A stretch of 64,000 nucleotides of DNA from Clostridia bacterium (GTDB lineage: Bacteria; Bacillota; Clostridia; Oscillospirales; Acutalibacteraceae), in NCBI GenBank assembly GCA_017438845.1, contig JAFRUO010000025.1, positions 1-64,000 of the forward strand, in the 5' to 3' direction. Below, piece after piece: positions 27,606 through 36,948 of this stretch. The translations under genes were made by a program, and so were the position numbers. The notes under the pieces were generated by a model. The model searched no databases. It was not told the DNA's origin and was given only the letters and a program-made list of their open reading frames with translations. Position 1 is the stretch's first letter; every line of letters begins with the position of its first letter.

Positions 27606-29407
27606 GCAAGTGGAGCTTCTACACCTCGAATGAGCTGAAGCCTAAGGGCTGGCTTTTACGTCAGCTTGAAATTCAGGCTGACGGTCTGAGCGGCAGTCTG
27701 CACAAAATCTGGCCCGATATTAAGGACAGCGCCTGGATAGGCGGCGGACGTGAGGGCTGGGAAAGAGTGCCTTACTGGCTTGACGGGTACATTCCGCTTG
27801 CATATCTTCTTGAAAACGAAGAAATGCAGGCAGTCGCAAAAAAATACATCGACGCTATTCTTTCAAAGCAGGAGGCTGACGGATGGATTTGTCCCTGCAA
27901 AAAAGAAGCGCGTTCAAAATACGACACCTGGGCATTACAGCTGATTACGAAAACGCTTACGGTTTACTACGAATGCTCGGGCGACGAGCGTATTCCCGAC
28001 GCGGTTTACAAGGCGTTGAAAAACTATTACGACCTGCTTAAAAGCGGAGAAATTCATCTTTTCGGCTGGGGCAAATTCAGGTGGTTTGAAACCTTTATTG
28101 CTCTCAATTTTCTGAAGCAGAGATATACGGACAGCTGGATTGACGAGCTTGCCGTAATCTTGAAGAATCAGGGCTACGACTACGACAATGCAATCGAGCT
28201 TTGGAAAACGCCGAAACGTATCTGGCGTTTTAAAACACATATAGTCAACATCGCTATGATGCTCAAGGCTGAAGCCGTTTCGTGTGACCTGCTCGGCGAA
28301 AGCTATACCGACCATGCGGAGCGTCAGCGTGAAATACTTGCAAAATATAACTCGACCGTCTTTGAGGGGTTTACAGGTGATGAATGCCTTTCGGGTATCA
28401 GCCCCGTCCAGGGTACGGAGCTTTGCTCCGTGGTTGAGCAGATGTATTCCTACGAACAGCTTTTCGCTTTTTCGGGCGACAGCAAATGGGCGGAGCGCCT
28501 TGAGGTGCTCGCATTCAACGCCCTGCCTGCCACGCTGAGTGAGGATATGTGGACTCATCAGTACGACCAGATGGTAAACCAGATTGCCTGTAAAAAGCTG
28601 TTTCCCGTTCCGCACTTCGGCACCAACGGGCCGAGGGCGCACCTTTTCGGACTTGAGCCGAATTACGGCTGCTGTACCGCAAATTTCAGCCAGGGCTTTC
28701 CGAAGCTGGCGCTGTCTGCATTTATGCACAGCGGTGACAGAATAATCAACGCCGTAATGCTTCCGTCGGAACTTCATGACAACGGAATCGACATTATTCT
28801 CGATACCGATTATCCCTTTAAAAACGAAGCCCGTTATACTATCAAAGCTGACAGGGAATTTGATTTTGTAATCAGAATCCCTTCCTTTGCAAAAGGCTTA
28901 AAGGTTAACGGCGAAGCGAAAGAAACGAAGGACATAGAGCTTCACATTGAAAAGGGAGAAAGTGAAATCTCGGTCGAATTTGACGTTCCCGTCAGCTTTA
29001 GCGAAAGGCCCGAAAAGCTCTTTGCGGTAAAAAGCGGTTCCCTTATTTTCTCGGTTCCGATTAAATACAGAAAGAAAAAATACGAATATACAAGAAAGGG
29101 AGTTGAAAGGAAATTCCCTTATTGCGATTACGAGCTTATTCCCGAGGGCGAATGGAGCTATGCGTACTGCTCGGACAGGCTCTCGATAAGCCGCAACGGT
29201 GCGGGCGACATTCCGTTTTCGGAAAGCAGACCGCCTGTCACAGTTACCGCCGAGGTGAAAAAAATCCATTGGGGACATAAATTTCCGCTCGGCAGCGTAT
29301 GTGCGAGGACTCCGAAATCGCTCACTCCCCTGTCCAAAGCAAAAAGCATAGAGCTTTATCCATACGGCTGTGCCAAGCTTCGCATGACGGAAATGCCGTT
29401 GCTGTAA
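27602..29407 (+). CDS. GH127-like beta-L-arabinofuranosidase (DUF1680)
   Basis: A 601-residue protein with the GH127 N-terminal barrel features GSLHKIWPDIKDSAWIGG and WERVPYWLDGYIPLAYLL. The zinc-thiolate catalytic set expected for the family appears present: Glu and Cys in TELCSVVEQM (about residue 285) and the paired cysteines in NYGCCTANFSQ (about 360). No signal peptide, so it is intracellular. GH127/DUF1680 also contains enzymes of other specificity, so the exact sugar is uncertain. It is cotranscribed with the MFS transporter. Confidence 0.86.
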   Translation: MSKWSFYTSNELKPKGWLLRQLEIQADGLSGSLHKIWPDIKDSAWIGGGREGWERVPYWLDGYIPLAYLLENEEMQAVAKKYIDAILSKQEADGWICPCKKEARSKYDTWALQLITKTLTVYYECSGDERIPDAVYKALKNYYDLLKSGEIHLFGWGKFRWFETFIALNFLKQRYTDSWIDELAVILKNQGYDYDNAIELWKTPKRIWRFKTHIVNIAMMLKAEAVSCDLLGESYTDHAERQREILAKYNSTVFEGFTGDECLSGISPVQGTELCSVVEQMYSYEQLFAFSGDSKWAERLEVLAFNALPATLSEDMWTHQYDQMVNQIACKKLFPVPHFGTNGPRAHLFGLEPNYGCCTANFSQGFPKLALSAFMHSGDRIINAVMLPSELHDNGIDIILDTDYPFKNEARYTIKADREFDFVIRIPSFAKGLKVNGEAKETKDIELHIEKGESEISVEFDVPVSFSERPEKLFAVKSGSLIFSVPIKYRKKKYEYTRKGVERKFPYCDYELIPEGEWSYAYCSDRLSISRNGAGDIPFSESRPPVTVTAEVKKIHWGHKFPLGSVCARTPKSLTPLSKAKSIELYPYGCAKLRMTEMPLL

Positions 29408-29431
29408 CAGTAAAACAAACGGGGTATATTT

Positions 29432-30388
29432 ATGAAAGGTAGGAAATCAATTAAAACAGTATCGGCAGTTTTAATCGCAGTTCTGCTGCTACTCAGCCTA
29501 TGCTCATGTGGGAACAAGGAAGCCGGGGAAACGACGACCTCTGCCGAAGCTACGGTAAGCACCGCCGCATTTTCGGAAACGACCTCAATCCCGGAATCAA
29601 CCGAGGCTCCGCAGACGACGGCGCAGGCTGTCACTCAGCAGGCGGCGACCAAACCTCAGCCGCAAACGCAGGCTCAGCACGAAGAGGCTGAGGTCAGCGG
29701 AACCGAATCCATGACAGACGGCAACAAAACCGTTGTTTATCCCTTAGCCGTTAAAAGCTCACAGAGAAGCTTTCCCGTAATTGTTTGGGCTAACGGCACG
29801 GGCGCGCCGACTCAGTCGTATATGTCACTGATTGAAAAGCTTGCCGAGGGCGGATATATTGTAGTATCCGACGCAAGCGTAATGACCGCCGACGGCACGG
29901 CGCAGATTGATTCGGTCAACTACATTCTTTCAAAAAACGGCGACGCTCAAAGCTTCTTTTATAACAAAGTGAACACTGCCGCAATCGGTGCCTGCGGACA
30001 TTCTCAGGGCGGAAGAAGCAGTGTAAACGCCGCACAGAAGGATTCACGAATCCGTTGTGTTGTTTCAATTGCAGGCGCTTCGAGCGCCGACGAAGCTCGC
30101 GGACTCGGCACACCCTGCCTGTTCCTCACGGGTACAAGCGACCTTGTGGTTATTTCGTCACAGTGGTGCAAGCCGTCATATGACGCAGTGTCGGGCAGGG
30201 CGGCATACGCCTCGCTCAAGGGCGGTATTCACACCACCTGCATGACAAACCCCGAAAAGGTTTCGGGCTATACGCTTGACTGGTTTAACGCCTACCTGCT
30301 CGGTAACGCTCAGGCAAGAAGCGTTTTTGAAAACGGCGGCAAAATGTCAGCCGACAGCGCCTGGCAGGATTTTCAGAACAAAAACTGA
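29432..30388 (+). CDS. Lipoprotein alpha/beta hydrolase, cutinase/chlorophyllase-like
   Basis: A 318-residue secreted lipoprotein. The N-terminal signal ends in a lipobox-like LLSLCSCG, so it is probably anchored on the outer face of the membrane. A Thr/Gln/Pro-rich linker (about residues 30-90) precedes an alpha/beta-hydrolase domain with the nucleophile elbow GACGHSQGGRS (about 190), a candidate acid in GTSDLVV and a candidate histidine in GGIHTTC. This arrangement resembles polyester-, cutin- and PET-hydrolase-type enzymes. It follows GH127 by 24 bases. Natural substrates are probably acyl or ester groups on plant polymers, but this is inference. Confidence 0.8.
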   Translation: MKGRKSIKTVSAVLIAVLLLLSLCSCGNKEAGETTTSAEATVSTAAFSETTSIPESTEAPQTTAQAVTQQAATKPQPQTQAQHEEAEVSGTESMTDGNKTVVYPLAVKSSQRSFPVIVWANGTGAPTQSYMSLIEKLAEGGYIVVSDASVMTADGTAQIDSVNYILSKNGDAQSFFYNKVNTAAIGACGHSQGGRSSVNAAQKDSRIRCVVSIAGASSADEARGLGTPCLFLTGTSDLVVISSQWCKPSYDAVSGRAAYASLKGGIHTTCMTNPEKVSGYTLDWFNAYLLGNAQARSVFENGGKMSADSAWQDFQNKN

Positions 30389-30451
30389 TGCATCGGAAGC
30401 GCCCCTCGCGTCGGGGAAATAATTAAACAAAAGCATATCTCATTGCCGATT

Positions 30452-30480
30452 GCCGGTGTCCGAACGACGCCGGCTTTTTC
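30452..30480 (+). terminator. Terminator after the lipoprotein hydrolase
   Basis: A 9-bp stem GCCGGTGTC / GACGCCGGC with a 5-base loop, then TTTTTC. The rest of the 298-base gap holds only the ABC promoter and operator. Confidence 0.82.
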
Positions 30481-30593
30481 TTTGGCTTTTTCGTACTTCA
30501 CGCCAAGGCATAAATACAGTGCTTAGGAGACAGTGCTCCGCTTTATTGCCTGAAATTTTCAGCCTTATTTTTCATTCGGTTACGTCAAAGCAC

Positions 30594-30645
30594 TTGACAT
30601 TCGGAATAAAACAGCTATAATATTATTCGGTTAGCAGTTGCTAAC
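30594..30645 (+). promoter_or_regulatory. Promoter and palindromic operator of the ABC exporter operon
   Basis: TTGACA (30594-30599), 16-base spacer, TATAAT (30616-30621), with the inverted repeat GTTAGCA-GT-TGCTAAC at 30630-30645 covering the expected transcription start. The position is that of a repressor operator (TetR or MarR type). No regulator gene is adjacent. Confidence 0.78.
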
Positions 30646-30686
30646 TGAAACAGAAAATGCATACGGCTTTCAAAGGAGAATAATTA

Positions 30687-31388
30687 ATGAGCTTTGTCAA
30701 AATCAAAGATATTAATAAACACTTCGGTCAGGGTGACAGCTATGTGGATGCCCTGAGCGATATAAATATGGACATAGAAAAGGGACAGATTATCGTGCTG
30801 CTGGGGCCGTCAGGCTCAGGCAAGTCCACCCTTCTTAACATAATCGGCGGAATTGAGGACGCCGACAGCGGCTATATAGCAATTGACGGTGAGAAGATTG
30901 AGGACATGAACGAAAAGAAGCTTACTCAGTACAGGCGCAAACATCTCGGCTATGTTTTTCAGATGTATAACCTTATTCCCAACCTTACCGTGCGTGAAAA
31001 CATCGAGGTAGGAGCTTATCTCGGAAAGAATGCGCTCAATGTTGACGAGCTTATGGACACGCTCGGTATTTCGGGGCAAAAAAACAAAATCCCCTCTCAG
31101 CTTTCCGGCGGTCAACAGCAAAGGACCTCAATCGGTCGCGCGATAGTCAAAAACCCCGACATACTTCTCTGTGACGAGCCTACGGGAGCTCTTGACTATG
31201 TAACATCGAAGGAAATTCTTAAGCTCATTGAGGACATAAACAAAAAATACGGCAGTACGATTATTATTGTCACACACAATGACGCTATAAAAAATATGGC
31301 GGACAAGGTATATAAACTGCGTGACGGAAAAATAGTCAGCGAATACACAAACGAAAGCAAAACTCCTGCGGCGGAGCTTGAATGGTAA
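30687..31388 (+). CDS. ABC transporter ATP-binding protein, MacB/LolD type
   Basis: A 233-residue ABC ATPase with Walker A GPSGSGKST (about residue 40), Q-loop VFQMYNLIPNLT, signature LSGGQQQRTS and Walker B ILLCDEPTGALD. The GALD ending is typical of the MacB/FtsX exporter group. It is 17 bases upstream of the large permease gene and has a promoter with a palindromic operator, so it is probably an inducible export or antimicrobial-resistance system. Confidence 0.93.
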   Translation: MSFVKIKDINKHFGQGDSYVDALSDINMDIEKGQIIVLLGPSGSGKSTLLNIIGGIEDADSGYIAIDGEKIEDMNEKKLTQYRRKHLGYVFQMYNLIPNLTVRENIEVGAYLGKNALNVDELMDTLGISGQKNKIPSQLSGGQQQRTSIGRAIVKNPDILLCDEPTGALDYVTSKEILKLIEDINKKYGSTIIIVTHNDAIKNMADKVYKLRDGKIVSEYTNESKTPAAELEW

Positions 31389-31404
31389 CCGAGAGGAAGA
31401 AAAA

Positions 31405-34400
31405 ATGAAAAACCCACTTAACAGAAGATATACCCGCGAGTTGAAATCTGATGCGGGAAAATACGTTGCTATCTTTCTCTTCCTTGTATTCTTTATAGGC
31501 GTTATGTCGGGCTTTCTCGTGACAAACAACAGCGTTGCAAAGACGTTTAACGAGGGGCTTTCAAAATACAGGGTTGAGGACGGTCATATTGTATTCAGCA
31601 TTGCTCCAAACAATGAGCTGCTTGAAAAAATCGCAAAGGAAAACGACCTCAGCTTTTTCAACCTCTACTATAAAGAGGAGGACATAGGCGACGAAAACCA
31701 TACCCTCAGGATTTACAAAAACAGGGACGAAATAAACCTCATTTCACTTCACGAAGGGCGGCTTGCCGAGGCGGCTGACGAAATCGCAATTGACAGAATG
31801 TATGCCGACAATAACGGCATTAAGGTCGGCGATAAGCTTGTAATCCGCAACAGGGAGTATACGGTTACGGGCTTAACCTCCGTACCCGACTACGCCTGTC
31901 TTTACGAAAGCAATTCCGACATGATGTTTGACGCAATCACCTTCGGCGTGGCTTTTTTAAGCGAAAAGGGCTATAGCGAAATGTCGGACGCGCACGAGAA
32001 GCACAACTACGCCTGGGTTTATAACAAGCCCTATGCCGACGATAACGAGGCAAAGAAAAAATCCGACGACATGATTGACTCGCTTGAGGATATAATAAAG
32101 GAATACGATCAGGCGCAGGTTCAGGCGCAGGTAAACGCACTGTATGACGAGGCTAAAGCCGTTTCCGAAGTTCTTGAAGATCAGTTTGACGACGCATCGT
32201 CCGTAATAAAGAACAAAATCAAAAAGGCAGGCACAAGGGCAGGCAAAAAAGCAATTTCTTCACTTTCAAGCGAAGAAATACTGAACACAATTTCGGCAAG
32301 GTCAAAAAAGAGCACTTCCGATTTAATTCAGAGGACGGTAGCGCTTTTAGGGCTTTCGGATGAACAGCTGCTGCAGCTTCAGACTATGGTAGCTTCAGGG
32401 CAGATAAGCTCAGACCAATATCTCGGCGCCGCACTTCAGCTCAGCGGTAAAAGCGAGAGCGAGCTGATGACCCTGTTTATAAGGGCAAGCGGTCTTTCAA
32501 TGAATTCCGCTTCGGACGCATTGATAAAGAGGGCAGCAAGAAAGCAGGGCACAAGCGTTGACGGACTTATCGCCCGTCAGCTCGGCACAAACACAAAAGC
32601 GTACAGAGAAATGCTCGACGCTTTTGAGGACGCCGAAAATCTGCTTGACGACGTAGACTCCGAAAGCATGGAGGCTCCCGTTATAAACTTTGATGAGCTG
32701 GACAGCGAGAAGGACTACGAGAATGAAATGAACTTTAACCTTGACGACATTTACGCTATTCTCGACAAGGTTGACGCAACGGGTATTTACAACACCTCCG
32801 AAATTCGCGCGTCGCTCGACAGACTAAAGGCTATTATGAACTCCGAAATTGACGACAGCCTTCTTATCGAGGTTGACGACTACCTGCCGAGGTATTTAAA
32901 CAAGGCGATAAACTTCGTAATAGACGACGCAAGCGGCGACGAAGCAGGCGCAATGCTTATGCTCTATATTATCATCGCCGTTATTGCCTTTATGTATGCG
33001 GTCACTACCTCCAACACTATTTCAAGGGAGGCGGGCGTTATCGGCACCCTGCGCGCCTCAGGCTACTCCAGAGGAGAGCTTACGCGGCATTATATGGTGC
33101 TTCCGATAATTATCACGCTTATCGGGGCGCTGATAGGCAACATTTTAGGCTACCTTGTTTTCCCCTCCGTATTCAAGAAGGTTTACTTTAAAAACTATTC
33201 AATTGCACCGTTTGAGCTTTTCTGGACGCCGAAGGCATTCCTGCTTACAACTATTATTCCGTTGGCAATAATGCTTGTTGTGGTGTTCCTTGTAATAAGC
33301 CGTAAGCTCAGTATTAAACCGCTTAACTTCCTTCGAGGCGAGCTTAAAAGGAAGGGAAAAAAGCGTGTTATCAGGCTACCCTCAAAAGTTCCTTTCTTCA
33401 GCAGATTCAGAACGAGAATTTTATTCCAGAACATACCGTCGTATCTTGTACTGTTTGTCGGAATCTTTGCCGCCGCAATAATGGCAGTTTTCGGCTCAAT
33501 GTTCGGTCCGCTTATTGAGGACTATACCGTTCTTGTCAGGCAGACCAAAATCGCCGAATACCAGTATATCCTAACGGACACGGTCGAAACGGAAAATACA
33601 GAAGCCGAAAAATACTGCATTACCACGCTTAACACGACCGACAAAAAATATGTTATTGACGACATCGGCGTTTACGGAATTAACGAAGACAGCAAATACA
33701 TCACAAAGGATATACCCGAGGGAACAGTGCTGGTTTCAAACGGATACTTTGAAAAATTTGATCTTTCCATCGGTGACAAAATCACCCTCAAGGAGCCTTA
33801 CGGCACGAAGGAGTATACCTTCACCGTCGGCGGAGAATACACCTACGACGCGGCTCTTTCGATATTTATGAACAGAGCCGAGTACCTTGACACCTTCGAC
33901 GAGGACGACGACTGGTTCACGGGTTATTTCAGTCACACTCAGCTGACCGACCTTGACAGTGACGACATCGCCGCCGTTATAACCGAAGCCGATCTTGCAA
34001 AAATTGCAACGCAGCTCGGCAGCTCAATGGGCGCGATGATGTCCGCCTTCTCAGGTCTGGGCGCAGTTCTGTTCCTGCTTCTTATGTATATACTTACAAA
34101 GCAGGTAATCGAAAAAAACACAAAGTCAATAGCCCTTACAAAAATACTCGGCTTTACGGGCGGAGAAATCGGAAAGCTTTATCTGCTTATAACCTCTCTT
34201 GTGGTTGTTGCTTCGCTTTTCCTTTCGATACCCCTTATTGACGTTGCGCTTCGCTGGATGTTTAAATCCTATATGTACACCGAAATGTCGGGCTATATCC
34301 CCTACATTATCTCAAACGACTGTTATATCAGAATGATAATTATGGGCGTTGTCTGCTACGCTCTCGTGGCGGTCGGTATGATGTTTAAAATCAACAAAAT

Positions 34401-34437
34401 ACCAAAGGGAGAAGCACTGAAAAATCAGGAATTATAA
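31405..34437 (+). CDS. FtsX-family ABC permease with large extracytoplasmic domain
   Basis: A 1010-residue permease. One hydrophobic segment near residues 18-40 is followed by a ~470-residue extracytoplasmic region containing long helical stretches (LLGLSDEQLLQLQTMVASGQ). Then comes a first FtsX block (about 520-650, with TSNTISREAGVIGTLRASGY), a second extracytoplasmic region, and a second FtsX block at the C-terminus (KSIALTKILGFTGGEIGKLY). This is the large fused permease of Gram-positive bacteria. The ATG at 31405 with a GAGAGGAAG site is chosen; the in-frame ATG at 31378 is inside the ATPase gene. Confidence 0.9.
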   Translation: MKNPLNRRYTRELKSDAGKYVAIFLFLVFFIGVMSGFLVTNNSVAKTFNEGLSKYRVEDGHIVFSIAPNNELLEKIAKENDLSFFNLYYKEEDIGDENHTLRIYKNRDEINLISLHEGRLAEAADEIAIDRMYADNNGIKVGDKLVIRNREYTVTGLTSVPDYACLYESNSDMMFDAITFGVAFLSEKGYSEMSDAHEKHNYAWVYNKPYADDNEAKKKSDDMIDSLEDIIKEYDQAQVQAQVNALYDEAKAVSEVLEDQFDDASSVIKNKIKKAGTRAGKKAISSLSSEEILNTISARSKKSTSDLIQRTVALLGLSDEQLLQLQTMVASGQISSDQYLGAALQLSGKSESELMTLFIRASGLSMNSASDALIKRAARKQGTSVDGLIARQLGTNTKAYREMLDAFEDAENLLDDVDSESMEAPVINFDELDSEKDYENEMNFNLDDIYAILDKVDATGIYNTSEIRASLDRLKAIMNSEIDDSLLIEVDDYLPRYLNKAINFVIDDASGDEAGAMLMLYIIIAVIAFMYAVTTSNTISREAGVIGTLRASGYSRGELTRHYMVLPIIITLIGALIGNILGYLVFPSVFKKVYFKNYSIAPFELFWTPKAFLLTTIIPLAIMLVVVFLVISRKLSIKPLNFLRGELKRKGKKRVIRLPSKVPFFSRFRTRILFQNIPSYLVLFVGIFAAAIMAVFGSMFGPLIEDYTVLVRQTKIAEYQYILTDTVETENTEAEKYCITTLNTTDKKYVIDDIGVYGINEDSKYITKDIPEGTVLVSNGYFEKFDLSIGDKITLKEPYGTKEYTFTVGGEYTYDAALSIFMNRAEYLDTFDEDDDWFTGYFSHTQLTDLDSDDIAAVITEADLAKIATQLGSSMGAMMSAFSGLGAVLFLLLMYILTKQVIEKNTKSIALTKILGFTGGEIGKLYLLITSLVVVASLFLSIPLIDVALRWMFKSYMYTEMSGYIPYIISNDCYIRMIIMGVVCYALVAVGMMFKINKIPKGEALKNQEL

Positions 34438-34445
34438 AGCATAAT

Positions 34446-34480
34446 AACAGGACCGTTGCCCAAAGCAACGGTCCTGTTTA
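34446..34480. terminator. Terminator between ABC permease and sugar kinase genes
   Basis: A perfect 14-bp inverted repeat (34446-34459 with 34465-34478) between converging genes. Confidence 0.85.
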
Positions 34481-34503
34481 TGTCAGACGAATATCGTTAA
34501 AAT

Positions 34504-35415
34504 TTATTTGCTTTTTTTACTCTCTGCTATTTTAAGCAGCTCTTCCTTTCCGACATATTCCGTTAATGCGCCTACGCCGGTGACGCATTTGCCGCCCGTA
34601 ATATTTCCGAAGAGCAGACAGTCCTCAAAGGGATAGCCGTAATAAAGTCCGAAGATAAAGCCTGCAAGGAATGCGTCGCCTGCTCCGGTCGAGTCGACGT
34701 TTTTAAACTCGTCAATGCTTCCTACAAAAATCCGTCTGCCGTTTTCCAGACCTAAAACGCCGTCCTTATCAAGCTTGACTACGGGCTTTTCAAAGAATGC
34801 GGAAAGCACCTTCAGCGCGTCATCGGGGTTTTCGGTGCCGGTAATTTTAAGCGCCTCTTTTTTGTTCGGGGTATAATAATCGGCTATTTCAAGAAAGTCA
34901 CGGTATTTTTCAACCGACAGCTCATCGTCCCAGCCCGTGTCAAGCACAAGCACCGTTCCCTCACTGTGCAGTTTACGGTAAACCTCTAAAAATCCGCCCG
35001 TCTGCATAATAGTAATCTTTGAGCCGTGTGCAAGCTCGTAGAAGCTGTCAAGAGCGTTGCCGTCGGCGTCAATGCTTCCCGCGCCGTAGGTAATAAAGCT
35101 GCGGTCATTCTTAAGAATTACCGCAGAGGTTATGTTTACGGGTATCCCGTCACCCGAATAAAGGTTAAGCGGACTTACTCCGTTTTCCTCGTATTTCCTT
35201 TTTGCGAAGGACGAGAAAATATCCTTCCCCAAGCAGGTCGCTATTTTTGACGGCACTCCGAGCCTTCCGAGATTAATCAGCGTTGCGGGCGTGCCCCCAC
35301 CGAGCTGAAGCTCGAAGCCCTCGGAATAAAGCTCCTCTCCGACGTCGGGTATTCTCGGCATTCCGGTATAAAGCAAATCTATATTTGTAAGTCCTGCTCC
35401 TGCGACAAACGACAT
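34504..35415 (-). CDS. PfkB-family carbohydrate kinase
   Basis: A 303-residue ribokinase/PfkB family kinase. The N-terminal substrate site FELQLGGGTPATLINLGRLG and the C-terminal ATP/anion-hole motif VDSTGAGDAFLAGFIFGLYYG, with the catalytic aspartate, are clear. The ATG at 35415 immediately follows the GH4 stop; the longer reading from 35499 lies inside that gene. It probably phosphorylates the monosaccharide released by the GH4 enzyme; the sugar is unknown. Confidence 0.87.
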   Translation of the reverse strand: MSFVAGAGLTNIDLLYTGMPRIPDVGEELYSEGFELQLGGGTPATLINLGRLGVPSKIATCLGKDIFSSFAKRKYEENGVSPLNLYSGDGIPVNITSAVILKNDRSFITYGAGSIDADGNALDSFYELAHGSKITIMQTGGFLEVYRKLHSEGTVLVLDTGWDDELSVEKYRDFLEIADYYTPNKKEALKITGTENPDDALKVLSAFFEKPVVKLDKDGVLGLENGRRIFVGSIDEFKNVDSTGAGDAFLAGFIFGLYYGYPFEDCLLFGNITGGKCVTGVGALTEYVGKEELLKIAESKKSK

Positions 35416-35416
35416 A

Positions 35417-36781
35417 TTATTTCCAATCCTTTGTATAGTTTTTGTTAAGCTCAAGGTATTGCACCATAAGCTTTTTTGCCAGCGAATAAGAATTGACAAG
35501 CGGATGAAGCGTCAGCGCCTCAACCGCCGTCCTGACGGATTTTTCCCTTATTGCCTTTGAGGCAAGTCTTTCGTATATTTTTACTCGTCTTATCATTTCA
35601 AGGTTCTGTTCGTCAACCTCTCCCATTTTGTGCGGCACTGCGCCTTCGGGGGTAATGGTACAGGTCACTTCAACAACATCGTCATCACGGAGTCCCTCGA
35701 TTGCGCCCTCATTCGGCACGCAGAGAATCATACTGTCGGGCTTGCGGCTGTTTTTAATTTCGATAAACTTCAGCGCAACACCTGCATAGCCACCGCTGTC
35801 CTTTGAATGAATATCAAAATGCCACGGAGTTTCCCGTCTGACTCCCGTTTCGCTCGCCATATAGTTGTTTTCCCTTATGCCGTACCATTTTTCAAAAACA
35901 GCAAGCGCCTTTGGGAAGTCGTTTTCAATATCGATGCCCTTTAATTCCTCGGTCATTGATTTATTGATACTCAGTATTTGCTCCCCTCTTGTCATTTCGG
36001 CGTTAAGGATATTTGCAAGCGCCTTCTCACGGTAGTAAAAGTAGTAGAGGTATTCGTTTAGAATACAGCCCCTCTCCCTTAAAAGGGATTTTTCAAAATA
36101 ACACATATCCGTTTTGGAATAAGCCTCGTCGTTTTCAATAAGCTCAGGCATTATTTCCCTGCCGCCAAGAGTAATTGACTTAAAATAAGACAAATGATTA
36201 AGCCCGTATACCTCACCCTTTACACTGCCTTCCGGAGCGCCGTAAAGCGAGGCAAAGGAATTGAGCATTCCGCTCGGCGCATCGCAGATACCGTAGGTAA
36301 AGTCGTAACCCATATCACGAAGGGTCTGACTGACAACGCCTGCGGGGTTTGTAAAATTAAACACACGGCAGTCGGGCTTTGCATATTTTCTCACGAGCTC
36401 GCAATAATCGGCAAGAACATTAACGCTTCTAATTGCAAACGAGAAGCCTGCCGCGCCCGTGGTTTCCTGCCCGAGCACACCGTTGGAAAGCGCAATTCTC
36501 TCATCACGCACTCTCATTTCGTCGCCGCCCTCGCGGATAGTTGTGATAACGTAATCGGCGTCCATAACCGCCTGCTTTGCGTCGACAGTAAGTGAAAACT
36601 CTATTTCGGGATTTATAATTTCGGACACCTTGCGCGCCATTTTCCCGTAAATGTTAAGCTTCGTTTCGTCATTGTCCATAAACACAAGGGAGGTAATTCC
36701 AAGCTCGCCTGCCCTGCCTGCAAGGCTTTTTGCAAGAAACATTGAACGAACTCCGCCGCCACCTATAACCGCTAATTTCAT
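35417..36781 (-). CDS. GH4-family NAD- and Mn-dependent glycosidase
   Basis: A 454-residue GH4 enzyme. The NAD-binding MKLAVIGGGGVRSMFLAK begins the protein; the metal-ligand regions CDAPSG (about residue 177) and GLNHLSYF (about 205) follow. The CDAP motif resembles the 6-phospho-beta-glucosidase subgroup, not the alpha-glucosidase CHS form. GH4 acts by transient oxidation at C3. No PTS genes are seen here, so whether the substrate is phosphorylated is uncertain. It is the first gene of an operon with the kinase and has its own promoter. Confidence 0.87.
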   Translation of the reverse strand: MKLAVIGGGGVRSMFLAKSLAGRAGELGITSLVFMDNDETKLNIYGKMARKVSEIINPEIEFSLTVDAKQAVMDADYVITTIREGGDEMRVRDERIALSNGVLGQETTGAAGFSFAIRSVNVLADYCELVRKYAKPDCRVFNFTNPAGVVSQTLRDMGYDFTYGICDAPSGMLNSFASLYGAPEGSVKGEVYGLNHLSYFKSITLGGREIMPELIENDEAYSKTDMCYFEKSLLRERGCILNEYLYYFYYREKALANILNAEMTRGEQILSINKSMTEELKGIDIENDFPKALAVFEKWYGIRENNYMASETGVRRETPWHFDIHSKDSGGYAGVALKFIEIKNSRKPDSMILCVPNEGAIEGLRDDDVVEVTCTITPEGAVPHKMGEVDEQNLEMIRRVKIYERLASKAIREKSVRTAVEALTLHPLVNSYSLAKKLMVQYLELNKNYTKDWK

Positions 36782-36856
36782 ATAGCCCTCCGAACTGATT
36801 TGTCGTTTTATTGATTTGTTTTTTTATCGGTTTTTAAAAAGCCGCCGTACGCCTTT

Positions 36857-36885
36857 ATTATACCTTCCCGCTTTTTGACAGTCAA
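36857..36885 (-). promoter_or_regulatory. Promoter of the GH4-kinase operon
   Basis: Minus strand TTGACT (36885-36880), 17-base spacer, TATAAT (36862-36857), GGAGGGC ribosome site before the ATG. Confidence 0.85.
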
Positions 36886-36910
36886 TAAATATATTCTTAC
36901 TTCTACACAG

Positions 36911-36932
36911 AAAAAGAGAGCCAAAGGCTCTC
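36911..36932 (-). terminator. Terminator after the GH43 gene
   Basis: A 7-bp stem GAGAGCC / GGCTCTC with a T5 tract on the minus strand. Confidence 0.8.
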
Positions 36933-36948
36933 CTAATCACAATGCTGA

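Noticed and set aside
34446..34480. Another ANTAR target because of the string GCAACGG
   Set aside because: The string belongs to a simple perfect terminator hairpin without an overlapping hexaloop stem.
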